Below, one piece after another: positions 18,193 through 26,700 of a stretch of 64,000 nt of DNA (position 1 is its first letter; each line of letters begins with the position of its first letter). The notes beneath the pieces are model-generated. The model was not told the DNA's origin, made no database searches, and was given only the letters and a program-made list of their open reading frames with translations. A program made the position numbers and the translations under genes. Origin of the DNA: Variovorax ginsengisoli (lineage in GTDB: Bacteria; Pseudomonadota; Gammaproteobacteria; Burkholderiales; Burkholderiaceae_C); the NCBI RefSeq assembly GCF_030811835.1, contig NZ_JAUSRO010000010.1:124001-188000 (forward strand), written 5' to 3'.

Positions 18193-19371
18193 TCAGAGCC
18201 GCTCGATGATCGTGACGTTGGCCAGTCCTCCGCCCTCGCACATCGTCTGCAAACCATAGCGCTTGCCACGCTGGCCCAGCGCATGAATCAGCGTGGTCAT
18301 GAGCTTGGCGCCGGAGCCGCCCAGCGGATGACCCAGTGCGATCGCGCCGCCATGCACGTTGAGGCGGGCCGGATCGGCACCCAGCGTCTGCAACCAGGCC
18401 AGCGGCACGGGCGCGAAGGCCTCGTTGACTTCGTAGAGATCGATGTCGTCGATCTTCATGCCGGCCTTCTGCAGTGCGCGCTGCGTGGCGGGGATCGGGG
18501 CCTCGAGCATGATCACCGGATCATGGCCGATCACGGTCATGTGGTGCACGCGTGCCAGCGGCTTCGCGCCCAGCGTCTTGAGGCCACGCTCGTTGACCAC
18601 CAGCAGGCCGGCCGCGCCGTCGCAGATCTGGCTTGCCGTGGCCGCGGTGCAGCGGCCACCCTCGGCGATCAGCTTGACGCCCGCGATGCTCTCCAGCGTC
18701 GCCTCGTAGCGGATGCCTTCGTCGGCCACGTGCATCTCTCCGGTCTCGCTGCCATCGGCCATGCGCACGGCGACCGGAACGATCTCGTCGTTGAAACGGC
18801 CACCGCGCGTCGCGGCGATCGCGTTCTGGTGGCTGTGCAGCGCGTAGGCGTCGAGCTGTTCCTTCGACAGGCCGTACTTGACGGCGATCTGCTCGGCACC
18901 GGTGAACTGGCTGAACTCCACGCCAGGGTAGCGCGCGGCCATGCCCGGGCTCACATAGGAGCCAAGCCCGTTCCTGTACGGCAGGATGCTGGGAGTGCCC
19001 ATCGGCACGCGCGTCATGCTCTCCACGCCGGCGGCGATCACGATGTCCATCGCGCCCGACATCACGGCCTGGGCCGCAAAGTGCAGCGCCTGCTGCGACG
19101 AGCCGCACTGGCGGTCGACCGAGGTCGCGGGCACCGACTCGGGCAGGCACGAGGCCATGACCGCGTTGCGCGCGATGTTGTTGGACTGCTCGCCGGCCTG
19201 CCCGACGCAGCCCATGATCACGTCCTCGATCAACGCCGGATCGGCATCGGTGCGCGCGATCAGCGCGTTGAGCACCTGCGCAGCCAGGTCGGCAGGATGC
19301 CAGCCGGAAAGACGGCCGTTGCGGCGGCCCCCTGCGGTGCGGGCGGCGGCGACGATATAGGCTTCGGACAT
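18193..19371 (-). CDS. Acetyl-CoA C-acyltransferase (thiolase)
   Basis: The 392-residue thiolase has all catalytic residues: nucleophilic Cys89 in DRQCGSSQQAL, His348 in ALGHPLGGSGAK and Cys378 in TMCEGGGLANV. It cleaves a 3-ketoacyl-CoA with CoA to release acetyl-CoA or, for a 2-methyl substrate, propionyl-CoA. It is the first gene of the seven-gene leftward operon (thiolase, livG, livF, livH, livM, hydratase, phosphotransferase), and GGAG precedes its ATG. A second, more distant thiolase lies at 54.7 kb. The operon is preceded by regulon palindrome 19435-19452. Confidence 0.92.
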   Translation of the reverse strand: MSEAYIVAAARTAGGRRNGRLSGWHPADLAAQVLNALIARTDADPALIEDVIMGCVGQAGEQSNNIARNAVMASCLPESVPATSVDRQCGSSQQALHFAAQAVMSGAMDIVIAAGVESMTRVPMGTPSILPYRNGLGSYVSPGMAARYPGVEFSQFTGAEQIAVKYGLSKEQLDAYALHSHQNAIAATRGGRFNDEIVPVAVRMADGSETGEMHVADEGIRYEATLESIAGVKLIAEGGRCTAATASQICDGAAGLLVVNERGLKTLGAKPLARVHHMTVIGHDPVIMLEAPIPATQRALQKAGMKIDDIDLYEVNEAFAPVPLAWLQTLGADPARLNVHGGAIALGHPLGGSGAKLMTTLIHALGQRGKRYGLQTMCEGGGLANVTIIERL

Positions 19372-19407
19372 GACGGTTCTCCAGTTTCGAAAGTAGGCAG
19401 CCTGGGC

Positions 19408-19452
19408 ATTGTTCGCGCGGGGCCTGCAGCCAGCGTCGTCGGAACGGACGAT
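19408..19452 (-). promoter_or_regulatory. Regulon operator 2 with leftward -10 element
   Basis: Bases 19435-19452 read GTCGTCGGAACGGACGAT, differing from operator 1 in one base. Reading leftward, 21 bases separate its edge from AACAAT (19413-19408), and the thiolase ATG is 63 bases from the site. The second binding-protein gene starts 151 bases away on the other side, where I see no matching -10 at the same distance. Confidence 0.68.
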
Positions 19453-19603
19453 TTTGGAACCAGCCTGCGTGGGCGCGCGGATATGGACCCCGACGGCGAA
19501 TCACCGGCCTCCGCGATTTCGTCGCTTTCGACGATGTGCGCACATACCGGCGGCACGAACACTGCCGCACGCTCCACTTTCCAAGGAGCGACGGAGACAG
19601 ACC

Positions 19604-20806
19604 ATGCCGCTCAGACGCCACTTCATCGCCGCCCTGGTGGGCACGACCTTTGCCTGTTCGTCGCTGCACGCGGCCGAACCTGGCATCACGCCGACCGAAA
19701 TCCTGATCGGCTCGACCCAGCCCTTCAGCGGCCCAGCCTCGGCCTACGGCAGCGCGGGCTTCGCGATCGAGGCTTACTTTGCCAAGGTCAACGACGAAGG
19801 CGGCATCCATGGCCGCAAACTCAGGCTCATGGCGCTCGACGATGCCTTCACACCGTCGAAAACGGTCGAGCAGACGCGCAAGCTGGTCGAGCAGGAAGGG
19901 GTGTTCCTGATGTTCGGCTCGCAAGGCACGGCAGCCAACGCGGCAGTGCAGAAGTACCTCAATGCGAAGAAGGTGCCGCAGCTGTTCGTGATGTCGGGCT
20001 CGCATGTGTTCCAGACCCCCGACAAGACGCCATGGACCGTGCCGGGCCTGCTCTCCTACTACGCCGAGTCACGGACCTATGCGACGCACATCCTGCGCAA
20101 CACGCCCGATGCCAAGGTTGGCGTGCTCTACCAGAACGACGACTTCGGCAAGGACTACCTGCGCGGTGTCAAGGCCGGCCTGGGCGCACAGGCCGCCAGG
20201 CTGGTGGTGGCCGAGCAGAGCTACGAGGTCACCGATCCGACCGTCGATTCGCAGATCGTCGCGCTGCGTGCCGCGGGTGTCGACACCCTGGTGATGGGCA
20301 CTCTCTCCAAGCAGACCAGCCAGGCGATTCGCAAGATCCATGACCTCGGCTGGAAGCCGCAGATCTACCTGAGCTACATCTCCGCCGCGGTCTCGCCCAC
20401 GCTCGCAAATGCCGGGCTGGAGAAATCGGTCGGCATCCTCACCGCGACCGTGATCAAGGACCCGACCGACACGCGCTGGCACCAGGACCCCGACTACCTC
20501 GAATGGCTGGCCTGGATGAAGAAGTACTACCCCAAGGGCGACGTCAGCAACATGAGCAACGTCTACGCCTATGTCGCCAACAACACGTTGGTGCATGTGC
20601 TGCGTGCCGCCGGCCCGAACCCGACGCGCGAGGAGGTGCTCAAGCGCATGACCACGCTGACCGACTACGCCGCGCCGATGCTGGTGCCCGGCGTGACGCT
20701 GAGCTTCAAGCCCGACGACTACACGGGTTTTCGCCGCATGCAGTTGCAGCGTTTTGACGGCGCCAAATGGGTGCCGGTGGGCACGCCGATCGGCGACGGC
20801 GCCTGA
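19604..20806 (+). CDS. Branched-chain-type ABC transporter substrate-binding protein 2
   Basis: The 400-residue periplasmic binding protein has a signal peptide ending near SSLHAAEP and the mature motif TPTEILIGSTQPFSGPASAYG. It is a clear paralogue of the receptor at 10.7-11.9 kb: both have [13 protein letters not shown], the NDDFGKD segment and SYEVTDPTVDSQI. The ATG at 19604 follows GGAGAC; upstream in-frame starts lack a ribosome-binding site. It diverges from the thiolase/liv operon. One permease set with two receptors suggests import of two related ligands, or of one ligand under two conditions. Confidence 0.9.
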   Translation: MPLRRHFIAALVGTTFACSSLHAAEPGITPTEILIGSTQPFSGPASAYGSAGFAIEAYFAKVNDEGGIHGRKLRLMALDDAFTPSKTVEQTRKLVEQEGVFLMFGSQGTAANAAVQKYLNAKKVPQLFVMSGSHVFQTPDKTPWTVPGLLSYYAESRTYATHILRNTPDAKVGVLYQNDDFGKDYLRGVKAGLGAQAARLVVAEQSYEVTDPTVDSQIVALRAAGVDTLVMGTLSKQTSQAIRKIHDLGWKPQIYLSYISAAVSPTLANAGLEKSVGILTATVIKDPTDTRWHQDPDYLEWLAWMKKYYPKGDVSNMSNVYAYVANNTLVHVLRAAGPNPTREEVLKRMTTLTDYAAPMLVPGVTLSFKPDDYTGFRRMQLQRFDGAKWVPVGTPIGDGA

Positions 20807-20809
20807 GCC

Positions 20810-20839
20810 GCCGGCCGGGCACCCCGCGCCCCGGCCGGC
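20810..20839. terminator. Strong hairpin between convergent genes
   Basis: GCCGGCCGGG (20810-20819) and CCCGGCCGGC (20830-20839) form perfect 10-bp arms with a 10-base loop. The hairpin lies four bases after the binding-protein stop and six bases beyond the convergent SDR stop, as expected of a bidirectional terminator. No T-run follows on either strand. Confidence 0.6.
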
Positions 20840-20845
20840 AACGGT

Positions 20846-21628
20846 TCAGCGCGGCGACATGCGGATCGCGCCATCCAGGCGCACGCTCTCGCCGTTGAAG
20901 TAGCCGTTGGTGATCATCAGTTCGGCCAGCGTGGCGTACTCGGCCGGGTTGCCCAGCCGCTTCGGAAACGGCACCGAGGCCGCGAGCGCGGCCTTCACGT
21001 TGTCGGGCGCGCCCTGGAGCAGCGGCGTATCGAAGATGCCCGGGAGGATGGTGTTGACGCGAATGCCTTCGGCCATCAGGTCGCGTGCGATGGGCAGGGT
21101 CATGCCCACGATGCCGGCCTTCGACGCGCTGTACGCGGCCTGGCCGATCTGCCCGTCCTGCGCCGCGACCGAGGCGGTGTTGACGATGGCACCGCGCTCG
21201 CCGTCGACACCGGGCTCCAGCGTGAGCATGCCCGCCGCCGACTTGGCGATGCAGCGGAAGGATCCCACCAGGTTGATCTGGATGATGCGGTCGAAGTTGG
21301 CCAGCGGAAAATGCTTGACCTCGCCAGAGGCCTTGTCGCGGCTGGCCGTCTTGACGGCATTGCCGGTGCCCGCGCAGTTGACCAGCACCCGCTCCTGGCC
21401 ATGGGCCGCGCGGGCCTTGGCGAAGGCCGCGTCGACCTGCTCGTCGGAGGTCACATCGACCTGGCAGAACACGCCACCGAGTTCGGCCGCCAGGGCCTCG
21501 CCCTGCGCCGCGTTGAGGTCGAACAGCGCGACCTTCACGCCATGGCTGGCCAGTCGCCGTGCGGTGGCCGCGCCGAGGCCGGAGGCACCGCCGGTGATGA
21601 CGGCGGCAATGCTGGAATCGAGTTGCAT
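20846..21628 (-). CDS. HSD10-like 3-hydroxyacyl-CoA dehydrogenase (SDR)
   Basis: The 260-residue classical SDR has the cofactor motif TGGASGLGAATA, NCAG, and the catalytic Ser-Tyr-Lys set in NTASVAA and AAYSASKAGIVGM. The C-terminal half, from GQIGQAAYSASK through PFPKRLGNPAEYA to RLDGAIRM, closely follows the human HSD17B10 type. That enzyme oxidises straight-chain and 2-methyl-3-hydroxyacyl-CoAs with NAD. In this island it is the candidate for the 3-hydroxyacyl-CoA dehydrogenase step, in line with a methyl-branched substrate. It diverges from the LuxR-type regulator gene, with regulon palindrome 21726-21743 between them. Confidence 0.88.
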   Translation of the reverse strand: MQLDSSIAAVITGGASGLGAATARRLASHGVKVALFDLNAAQGEALAAELGGVFCQVDVTSDEQVDAAFAKARAAHGQERVLVNCAGTGNAVKTASRDKASGEVKHFPLANFDRIIQINLVGSFRCIAKSAAGMLTLEPGVDGERGAIVNTASVAAQDGQIGQAAYSASKAGIVGMTLPIARDLMAEGIRVNTILPGIFDTPLLQGAPDNVKAALAASVPFPKRLGNPAEYATLAELMITNGYFNGESVRLDGAIRMSPR

Positions 21629-21697
21629 CGGAAGTCCTTGAAGGAAAAGAAGAACGGAGCAGGCTCAGACGACGTCGTCGCGCGCGCCCTGACAAAA

Positions 21698-21743
21698 AGT
21701 TTAGGGACCGGATCTGCGAACCGGCATCGTCCGAAGCGACGAA
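21698..21743 (-). promoter_or_regulatory. Regulon operator 3 with leftward -10 element
   Basis: Bases 21726-21743 read ATCGTCCGAAGCGACGAA (arms ATCGTC/GACGAA, one mismatch). Reading leftward, 22 bases separate it from TAAACT (21703-21698). The SDR start is 97 bases from the site and the regulator start is 124 bases away on the other side. The site could also mediate autoregulation of the regulator. Confidence 0.68.
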
Positions 21744-21867
21744 TCAGCGAGCGTCCTGGCGGCGGACGCCAAGGGTTTCCTGGGTTTTGAACCGCCGGTT
21801 TCGGCGGCAGAATCACCTGGCGAAGTCGCACTGATCGACGACCCTTCGCTTTTCAAGCGCCACCGCA

Positions 21868-24531
21868 ATGCCCTCGACGTCTGCCCGCATTCTCGAAACC
21901 AAGCTCAGCCCGCCGGCCACCGTCGTCACCCAGGTGCTGCGCACGGCGATCAGCGAACAGATGGCCGCCGCCGTGGTCAAGCTGGTGCTGGTGCGGGCGC
22001 CTGCGGGCTTCGGCAAGACGACCGTCATGGCGCAGTGCCGCGAGCGCGTGGAAGCCGATGGCGTGGCCACCGCGTGGCTCACCCTCGATCGGGCCGACAA
22101 CGACGTGCCCCGCTTCCTGCTCTGCCTGGGTGAAGCCGTGCAGCGCCTGGGCGTCGACGGGCCGCCGGCCGACGTCGCCCTGGATGCCGTGGCCGCGCTG
22201 GCCGCGCATGACGCGCCGTTCACGCTTTTCCTCGACGACTTCGAGGTGGTGCAGGAGCCTGCGGTCCTGGGCCTGGTGCGCGAGATCATCGAGCAGCTGC
22301 CGCGCCGCGGCCGTCTCGTGATCGGCACACGCAGCCTGCCCGACCTCGGCGCAGGCCGGCTGCGCGCGCGCGGCCAGCTGCTGGAGTTCGACACCGATCG
22401 CCTGCGCTTCAACATCGAGGAGACCAGCGCCTTCTTTGGCCGGCGCGCCGGCCAGGCGCTGCCCCATGACATGCTCCAGCAATTGCACCGCAAGACCGAG
22501 GGATGGGTCGCGGCGATCTGGCTGGCCTCGATGGCGCTCGAGCGGCACGGACTGGAAACCGGCTTCGTCGAGCGCTTTTCCGGCTCCGACCGATCGGTGG
22601 CGGACTACCTGGCCGAGGACGTCCTCGCGCACCAACCGCGGGAGATCCGCGACTTCCTGCTGCGCACCAGCATCCTGCGGCAACTCGACGCTTCGGTCTG
22701 CCAGGCGCTGAACCCACGCGCCGACTGTGCCGCCATCCTCGACCAACTGGCCGCCGCCAACCTGTTCATCACGCCAGTGACCAGCGAGGTGCCGGCCTGG
22801 CGCTACCACAGCCTTTTCGCCGACTTCCTGCGCGCACAGCTCGCGCGCGAGCAGCCCGACGAACTCACGCGTCTGCATCTCGCGGCCTCGGGCTGGTACG
22901 AGTCGCAAGGCCGTCCGGTGCCGGCGATCGATCACGCCATCGAGGGCGGCGACCATCCCTATGCGCTCACGCTGCTCGACAGCTACGCCGAAGCGTTTCT
23001 CGAGCAGGGCCGCATGCGCATGCTGTCGCGCTGGTTCTCGGCGATTCCCCCTCACCAGCTGCGCGAACACCCCTTCCTGCAGCTCATCGCACTCTGGGCC
23101 GCCAGCTTCACCTTCGGCCCCTGGGATGCGATCCAGAAGCTCGAGGAGTCGGGCTGCGCCGACAGCCCCATCCCCGAAGTGCGCGCCAGCGCGCGCACGC
23201 TGATCCCGCTGCTGCTGGCCATGCAGGACCGTTACGACGAGGCCTACGAGGCCGGCCGCGAAAGCCTGGCCCACCTGCCGACGGGCCTGCCCTTTGCCGA
23301 TACCGCGCTGCTCAACGCCATGGCCAACATCATCTCGGTGGTGGGCGACCAGCACGAGTCGCAGCGGCTGCTCGACGCGGCGCGCAGCCGCCAGGGCCAC
23401 AGCACCTTCAACCGCATGTACACCGAATCGCAGGAGGGCATGCTCGACCTGCACGGCGGCCGGCTGCGACAGGCGACGGCGCGCTTTCGCATGGCCGTCG
23501 ATTCGACGCATGCGGTGTCGTACAACCACAGCCACGGCAATGCCTGGGCCGGCGTGCTGTATGCAGGCGTGGTGTACGAGGCCAACCAGCTGCTGCAGGC
23601 CGACCACCTGCTCAACGTGTACCTGCCGCTGGCACGCGACGTGGGCCTGCCCGACCACATGATCCTGAGCCATGTGATGCGCTCGCGCATTGCCTTCTAC
23701 ACGGGCGACATCGACGCCGCCTTCCAGGCGTTGACCGAACTCGAATACCTCGGACACCACCGCCAGTTGCCGCGCGTGGTGGCCGGTGCCAAGCTCGAGC
23801 GCTCGCGGGTGCTGCTGCTGCAAGGCAACGGCCCCGCTGCACGCGATGAGCTGGCACGCGCCGACGATCCCGCACTCTGGGACCGCGAGCGCCGTCAACG
23901 CCTGCCCGCGCACGACCTCGAATACCTCGCACTGGCACGCGCCCGCTGGGACATCCGCTTCGGTGACGCGCGCGCCGCGCTCACGGTGCTGGACGCCGAA
24001 CTGCATGCCGCGCAGGCCGCTGCCCGCAGCCGGCGTGCGCTCAAACTGCGCGTGCTGCGTGCGCTGGCCCTGCAACGCGGGGGCGACGCAGCCGCGGCCA
24101 TCGCAGAGATCGGTGGGGTGCTGCAGACCGCGAGCCAGGAAGGCTTCATGCGATTGATCCTCGACGAGGGCCCGGCCGTCGGCCTGCTGATGCAGCGTTA
24201 CGCGACTGCGGCGCTGGAGGCAGCGGCCGACGCACGCAACGACCCGATCCTTGCCGAATACCTGCAACGCCTGCTGCAGGCCCTGGGTCCGATGGCGGCG
24301 CCGAGCGCGGAGGCCCCAGCGAACGACTACGGCGCCGAAACGCTCACGCGCAAGGAGATCCGCGTGCTGCAGTTGCTGGCCGAGGGCTACTCGAACAACG
24401 CGATGGCAGAGAAGCTGTTCGTCTCCGACAGCACCGTGCGCACCCACCTGCGCAACATCAACATGAAGCTCGACGCGAAGAGCCGCACGCAGGCAGTCGC
24501 CATTGCACGCAAGCTCGGCGTGATCCGTTGA
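21868..24531 (+). CDS. MalT/AlkS-like LuxR-family ATP-dependent activator (LAL type)
   Basis: This 887-residue regulator has a P-loop (APAGFGKTT, Lys50) and Walker B (LFLDDF, Asp123-124) of the STAND ATPase core. A long helical TPR-like sensor region covers roughly residues 350-800. The C-terminal LuxR helix-turn-helix covers about 826-887 (LTRKEIRVLQLLAEGYSNNA, then VRTHLRNINMKLDAKSRT). This architecture is that of MalT, AlkS and AcoK: inducer and ATP drive oligomerisation and activation of catabolic promoters. It lies in the middle of the island, and the four matched palindromes around it are its best candidate binding sites. Upstream in-frame codons are not needed; the start at 21868 gives a full family N-terminus. 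Confidence 0.92.
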   Translation: MPSTSARILETKLSPPATVVTQVLRTAISEQMAAAVVKLVLVRAPAGFGKTTVMAQCRERVEADGVATAWLTLDRADNDVPRFLLCLGEAVQRLGVDGPPADVALDAVAALAAHDAPFTLFLDDFEVVQEPAVLGLVREIIEQLPRRGRLVIGTRSLPDLGAGRLRARGQLLEFDTDRLRFNIEETSAFFGRRAGQALPHDMLQQLHRKTEGWVAAIWLASMALERHGLETGFVERFSGSDRSVADYLAEDVLAHQPREIRDFLLRTSILRQLDASVCQALNPRADCAAILDQLAAANLFITPVTSEVPAWRYHSLFADFLRAQLAREQPDELTRLHLAASGWYESQGRPVPAIDHAIEGGDHPYALTLLDSYAEAFLEQGRMRMLSRWFSAIPPHQLREHPFLQLIALWAASFTFGPWDAIQKLEESGCADSPIPEVRASARTLIPLLLAMQDRYDEAYEAGRESLAHLPTGLPFADTALLNAMANIISVVGDQHESQRLLDAARSRQGHSTFNRMYTESQEGMLDLHGGRLRQATARFRMAVDSTHAVSYNHSHGNAWAGVLYAGVVYEANQLLQADHLLNVYLPLARDVGLPDHMILSHVMRSRIAFYTGDIDAAFQALTELEYLGHHRQLPRVVAGAKLERSRVLLLQGNGPAARDELARADDPALWDRERRQRLPAHDLEYLALARARWDIRFGDARAALTVLDAELHAAQAAARSRRALKLRVLRALALQRGGDAAAAIAEIGGVLQTASQEGFMRLILDEGPAVGLLMQRYATAALEAAADARNDPILAEYLQRLLQALGPMAAPSAEAPANDYGAETLTRKEIRVLQLLAEGYSNNAMAEKLFVSDSTVRTHLRNINMKLDAKSRTQAVAIARKLGVIR

Positions 24532-24563
24532 GGCGTTCCTCCTGCGGCCTGCTGCGGCGCGGC

Positions 24564-25454
24564 TCAGGCCAGCCGCTGGCGTCGGTCGGTGGCGTCCCGC
24601 TCGGCGATTTTCTCGCGTGCGCGGCGCCAGTCGGCATCGGTCCATTCGGCCATGCGCGAGAAGTTCCCGCCGGTCGCCTGGTACTGCCCGCCGTCGATGG
24701 CGATGGTCTGGCCGTTGACGTATTCGGAGCCCGGCCCCAGCAGGAAAGCTGCGAGATTGGCCAGCTCGGGCATGCGGCCGTTGCGGTCCATCGGGTTTCG
24801 GTCGGCCTTGTGTTCGCCGCCGCCCGGGTTCAGCCGCGCACTCATCCCCTCGGTCGGGAACAGGCCCGGCGCAATCGCGTTGAAGCGGATGCCACGTCCG
24901 GCCCATTCGACGGCCAGCGACTGGGTCATCGCATGCAGCCCCGCTTTCGACATGGCCGAGGGCACAGTGAAGGGTGAGCCGTTCCAGACCCAGGTCGTGA
25001 GGATCGACAGCACCGAAGCCGGCTTGCCCTCGGCCAGCCAGCGCTTGCCACAGTCCAGCGTCATGCAGAAGCTGCCGCGAAACACGATGCTGGCAATGGC
25101 ATCGAAGGCGCGCGGCGACAGGTCTTCGGTGCGACTGACGAAGTTGCCCGCGGCGTTGTTGACCAGGCCGTCGAGCGCGCCGCCGTCGGCCCATATCTCG
25201 TCGAGCAGGGTGCCGATCTGCGCCTCTTGGCGGATGTCGCAGGCCTTGGGAATCACGCGGCCGCCGTGCGCGGACGTGAGTTCGGCCGCGGTCTGTTCGA
25301 GCACCGGCGCGCGGCGGCCGCAAATGTAGACTTCGGCGCCCAGCAACAGCAGCGCCTCGCTCATCACGCGGCCCAGGCCGCTGCCGCCACCGGTCACCAG
25401 GTAGCGCTTGCCGGCCAGCAGACCGGGCTTGTACATCAGATCGTCGAGGGTCAT
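24564..25454 (-). CDS. 2,4-dienoyl-CoA reductase-like SDR (DECR type)
   Basis: The 296-residue SDR has the cofactor motif TGGGSGLGRVMSEAL and NNAAGNF. The usual catalytic Tyr-x-x-x-Lys is absent: the sequence runs FTVPSAMSKAG, with serine where tyrosine is expected. This matches the active site of mitochondrial and peroxisomal 2,4-dienoyl-CoA reductases (VPSASAKAG), as does the following SLAVEW and the FNAIAPG region. Such enzymes use NADPH to reduce conjugated dienoyl-CoAs during breakdown of unsaturated acids. It is the last gene of the leftward operon starting with the racemase. AAGGAA precedes the ATG. Confidence 0.82.
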   Translation of the reverse strand: MTLDDLMYKPGLLAGKRYLVTGGGSGLGRVMSEALLLLGAEVYICGRRAPVLEQTAAELTSAHGGRVIPKACDIRQEAQIGTLLDEIWADGGALDGLVNNAAGNFVSRTEDLSPRAFDAIASIVFRGSFCMTLDCGKRWLAEGKPASVLSILTTWVWNGSPFTVPSAMSKAGLHAMTQSLAVEWAGRGIRFNAIAPGLFPTEGMSARLNPGGGEHKADRNPMDRNGRMPELANLAAFLLGPGSEYVNGQTIAIDGGQYQATGGNFSRMAEWTDADWRRAREKIAERDATDRRQRLA

Positions 25455-25514
25455 GAAAGAAGATTCCTTGGGGCCGTTCAGCGGCCCAGGTCGTTCGGTT
25501 CCTGCGTCAGGGCT

Positions 25515-26663
25515 TCAGAGCGCACGAGAGATCACCTCCTTCATGATCTCGCTGGTGCCGCCGTAGATGCGCTGGATCCGCGCATCGGCGTACATGCGCG
25601 CCACCAGGTACTCGTTCATGTAGCCATAGCCGCCAAACAACTGCAGGCATTCGTCGAGCACACGGCCCTGTGTCTCGGAACCCCAGAGCTTGGCCATGGA
25701 CGCCGTGGCGGTGTCCAGCTTGCCAGCCACCAGGTCTTCGACGCAGCGGTCGATGAAGGCACGGCCCACCTTGATCTGCGTGGCGATCTCCGCAAGCTTG
25801 AACTTGGTGTTCTGGAATTCGGCGATCGGCTTGCCAAAGGCCTTGCGGTCACGCACGTAGTCCAGCGTCGCCTGGTAGGCGCCCTCCATCGTGGCCAGGG
25901 CGGTCACCCCGATGATGGTGCGCTCGTACGGCAGGTCGCCCATCAGCTGGAAGAAGCCCTGCCCCTCGGCACCGCCGAGCACGGCGTCGGCGGGTACACG
26001 GACATCGTCGAAGAAGAGTTCCGAGGTGTCCTGCGCCTTCATGCCGATCTTGTCGAGCACGCGGCCCACCCGGAAGCCCGAGCGGCCTTCGGTCTCGACG
26101 ATGAGGATCGACGTGCCCTTGGCGCCCAGTGCGGGGTCGGTCTTGGCTACCACCAGCACCACCTCGGCCAGGAAACCGTTGGTGATGAAGGTCTTCGAGC
26201 CGTTGAGGAGGTAGCCGTCGCCGTCCTTCTGAGCCCGCGTGCGGATGCCTTGCAGGTCGGAGCCCGCTCCCGGCTCGGTCATGGCGATGGCACTGACCAG
26301 TTCGCCACGCGCCATGCGCGGCAGGTACTTCTGCTTTTGCGCCTCGGTACCGTGGTTCAGGAAGTAATGCGCCACGATGGTGTGCACGGCGGTGCTCATG
26401 CCCGTCAGACCGCGTCGCGACATTTCCTCGTAGAAGACGGCCTCATGGCGGAAGTCGCCGCCACCGCCGCCGTAGGCCCCGGGGATGTCGGCGCACAGCA
26501 GGCCGAGCGCGCCCGCCTTGCGCCAGATGCCATGGCCGACGTTGCCGCGCTGGCGCGCGGCTTCGTCATGAGGAACCATTTCGGCCTCGATGAAACGAAC
26601 CACGTTGTCGCGGTACAGCTCGAGGTCCTCGTCGCTCCACGAGCGTCGGAAATCGATGGGCAT
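25515..26663 (-). CDS. Acyl-CoA dehydrogenase, LCAD/isovaleryl type
   Basis: The 382-residue flavoenzyme introduces the alpha,beta double bond into an acyl-CoA. FAD and substrate motifs AMTEPGAGSDLQG, NGSKTFITNG, RKAFGKPI and QLFGGYGYM are present. The C-terminal site reads IYGGTSEI, so the catalytic glutamate of short- and medium-chain enzymes is glycine here. Instead Glu260, in ATMEGAY, aligns with the base used by long-chain and isovaleryl-CoA dehydrogenases, which accept bulky or branched acyl chains. The start is MPIDFRRSW at 26663 with AGGAGA upstream; the longer frame is not needed. Confidence 0.9.
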   Translation of the reverse strand: MPIDFRRSWSDEDLELYRDNVVRFIEAEMVPHDEAARQRGNVGHGIWRKAGALGLLCADIPGAYGGGGGDFRHEAVFYEEMSRRGLTGMSTAVHTIVAHYFLNHGTEAQKQKYLPRMARGELVSAIAMTEPGAGSDLQGIRTRAQKDGDGYLLNGSKTFITNGFLAEVVLVVAKTDPALGAKGTSILIVETEGRSGFRVGRVLDKIGMKAQDTSELFFDDVRVPADAVLGGAEGQGFFQLMGDLPYERTIIGVTALATMEGAYQATLDYVRDRKAFGKPIAEFQNTKFKLAEIATQIKVGRAFIDRCVEDLVAGKLDTATASMAKLWGSETQGRVLDECLQLFGGYGYMNEYLVARMYADARIQRIYGGTSEIMKEVISRAL

Positions 26664-26700
26664 GCAGGTATCTCCTTGTCTTGTATGAGGCAGCCAGCCG

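Noticed and set aside
21853-25323. A minus-strand open frame of more than 1100 codons through the LuxR-type regulator
   Set aside because: It is antisense to a regulator with clear ATPase and helix-turn-helix motifs, has no recognisable domain, and its composition is that of a shadow frame in GC-rich DNA.
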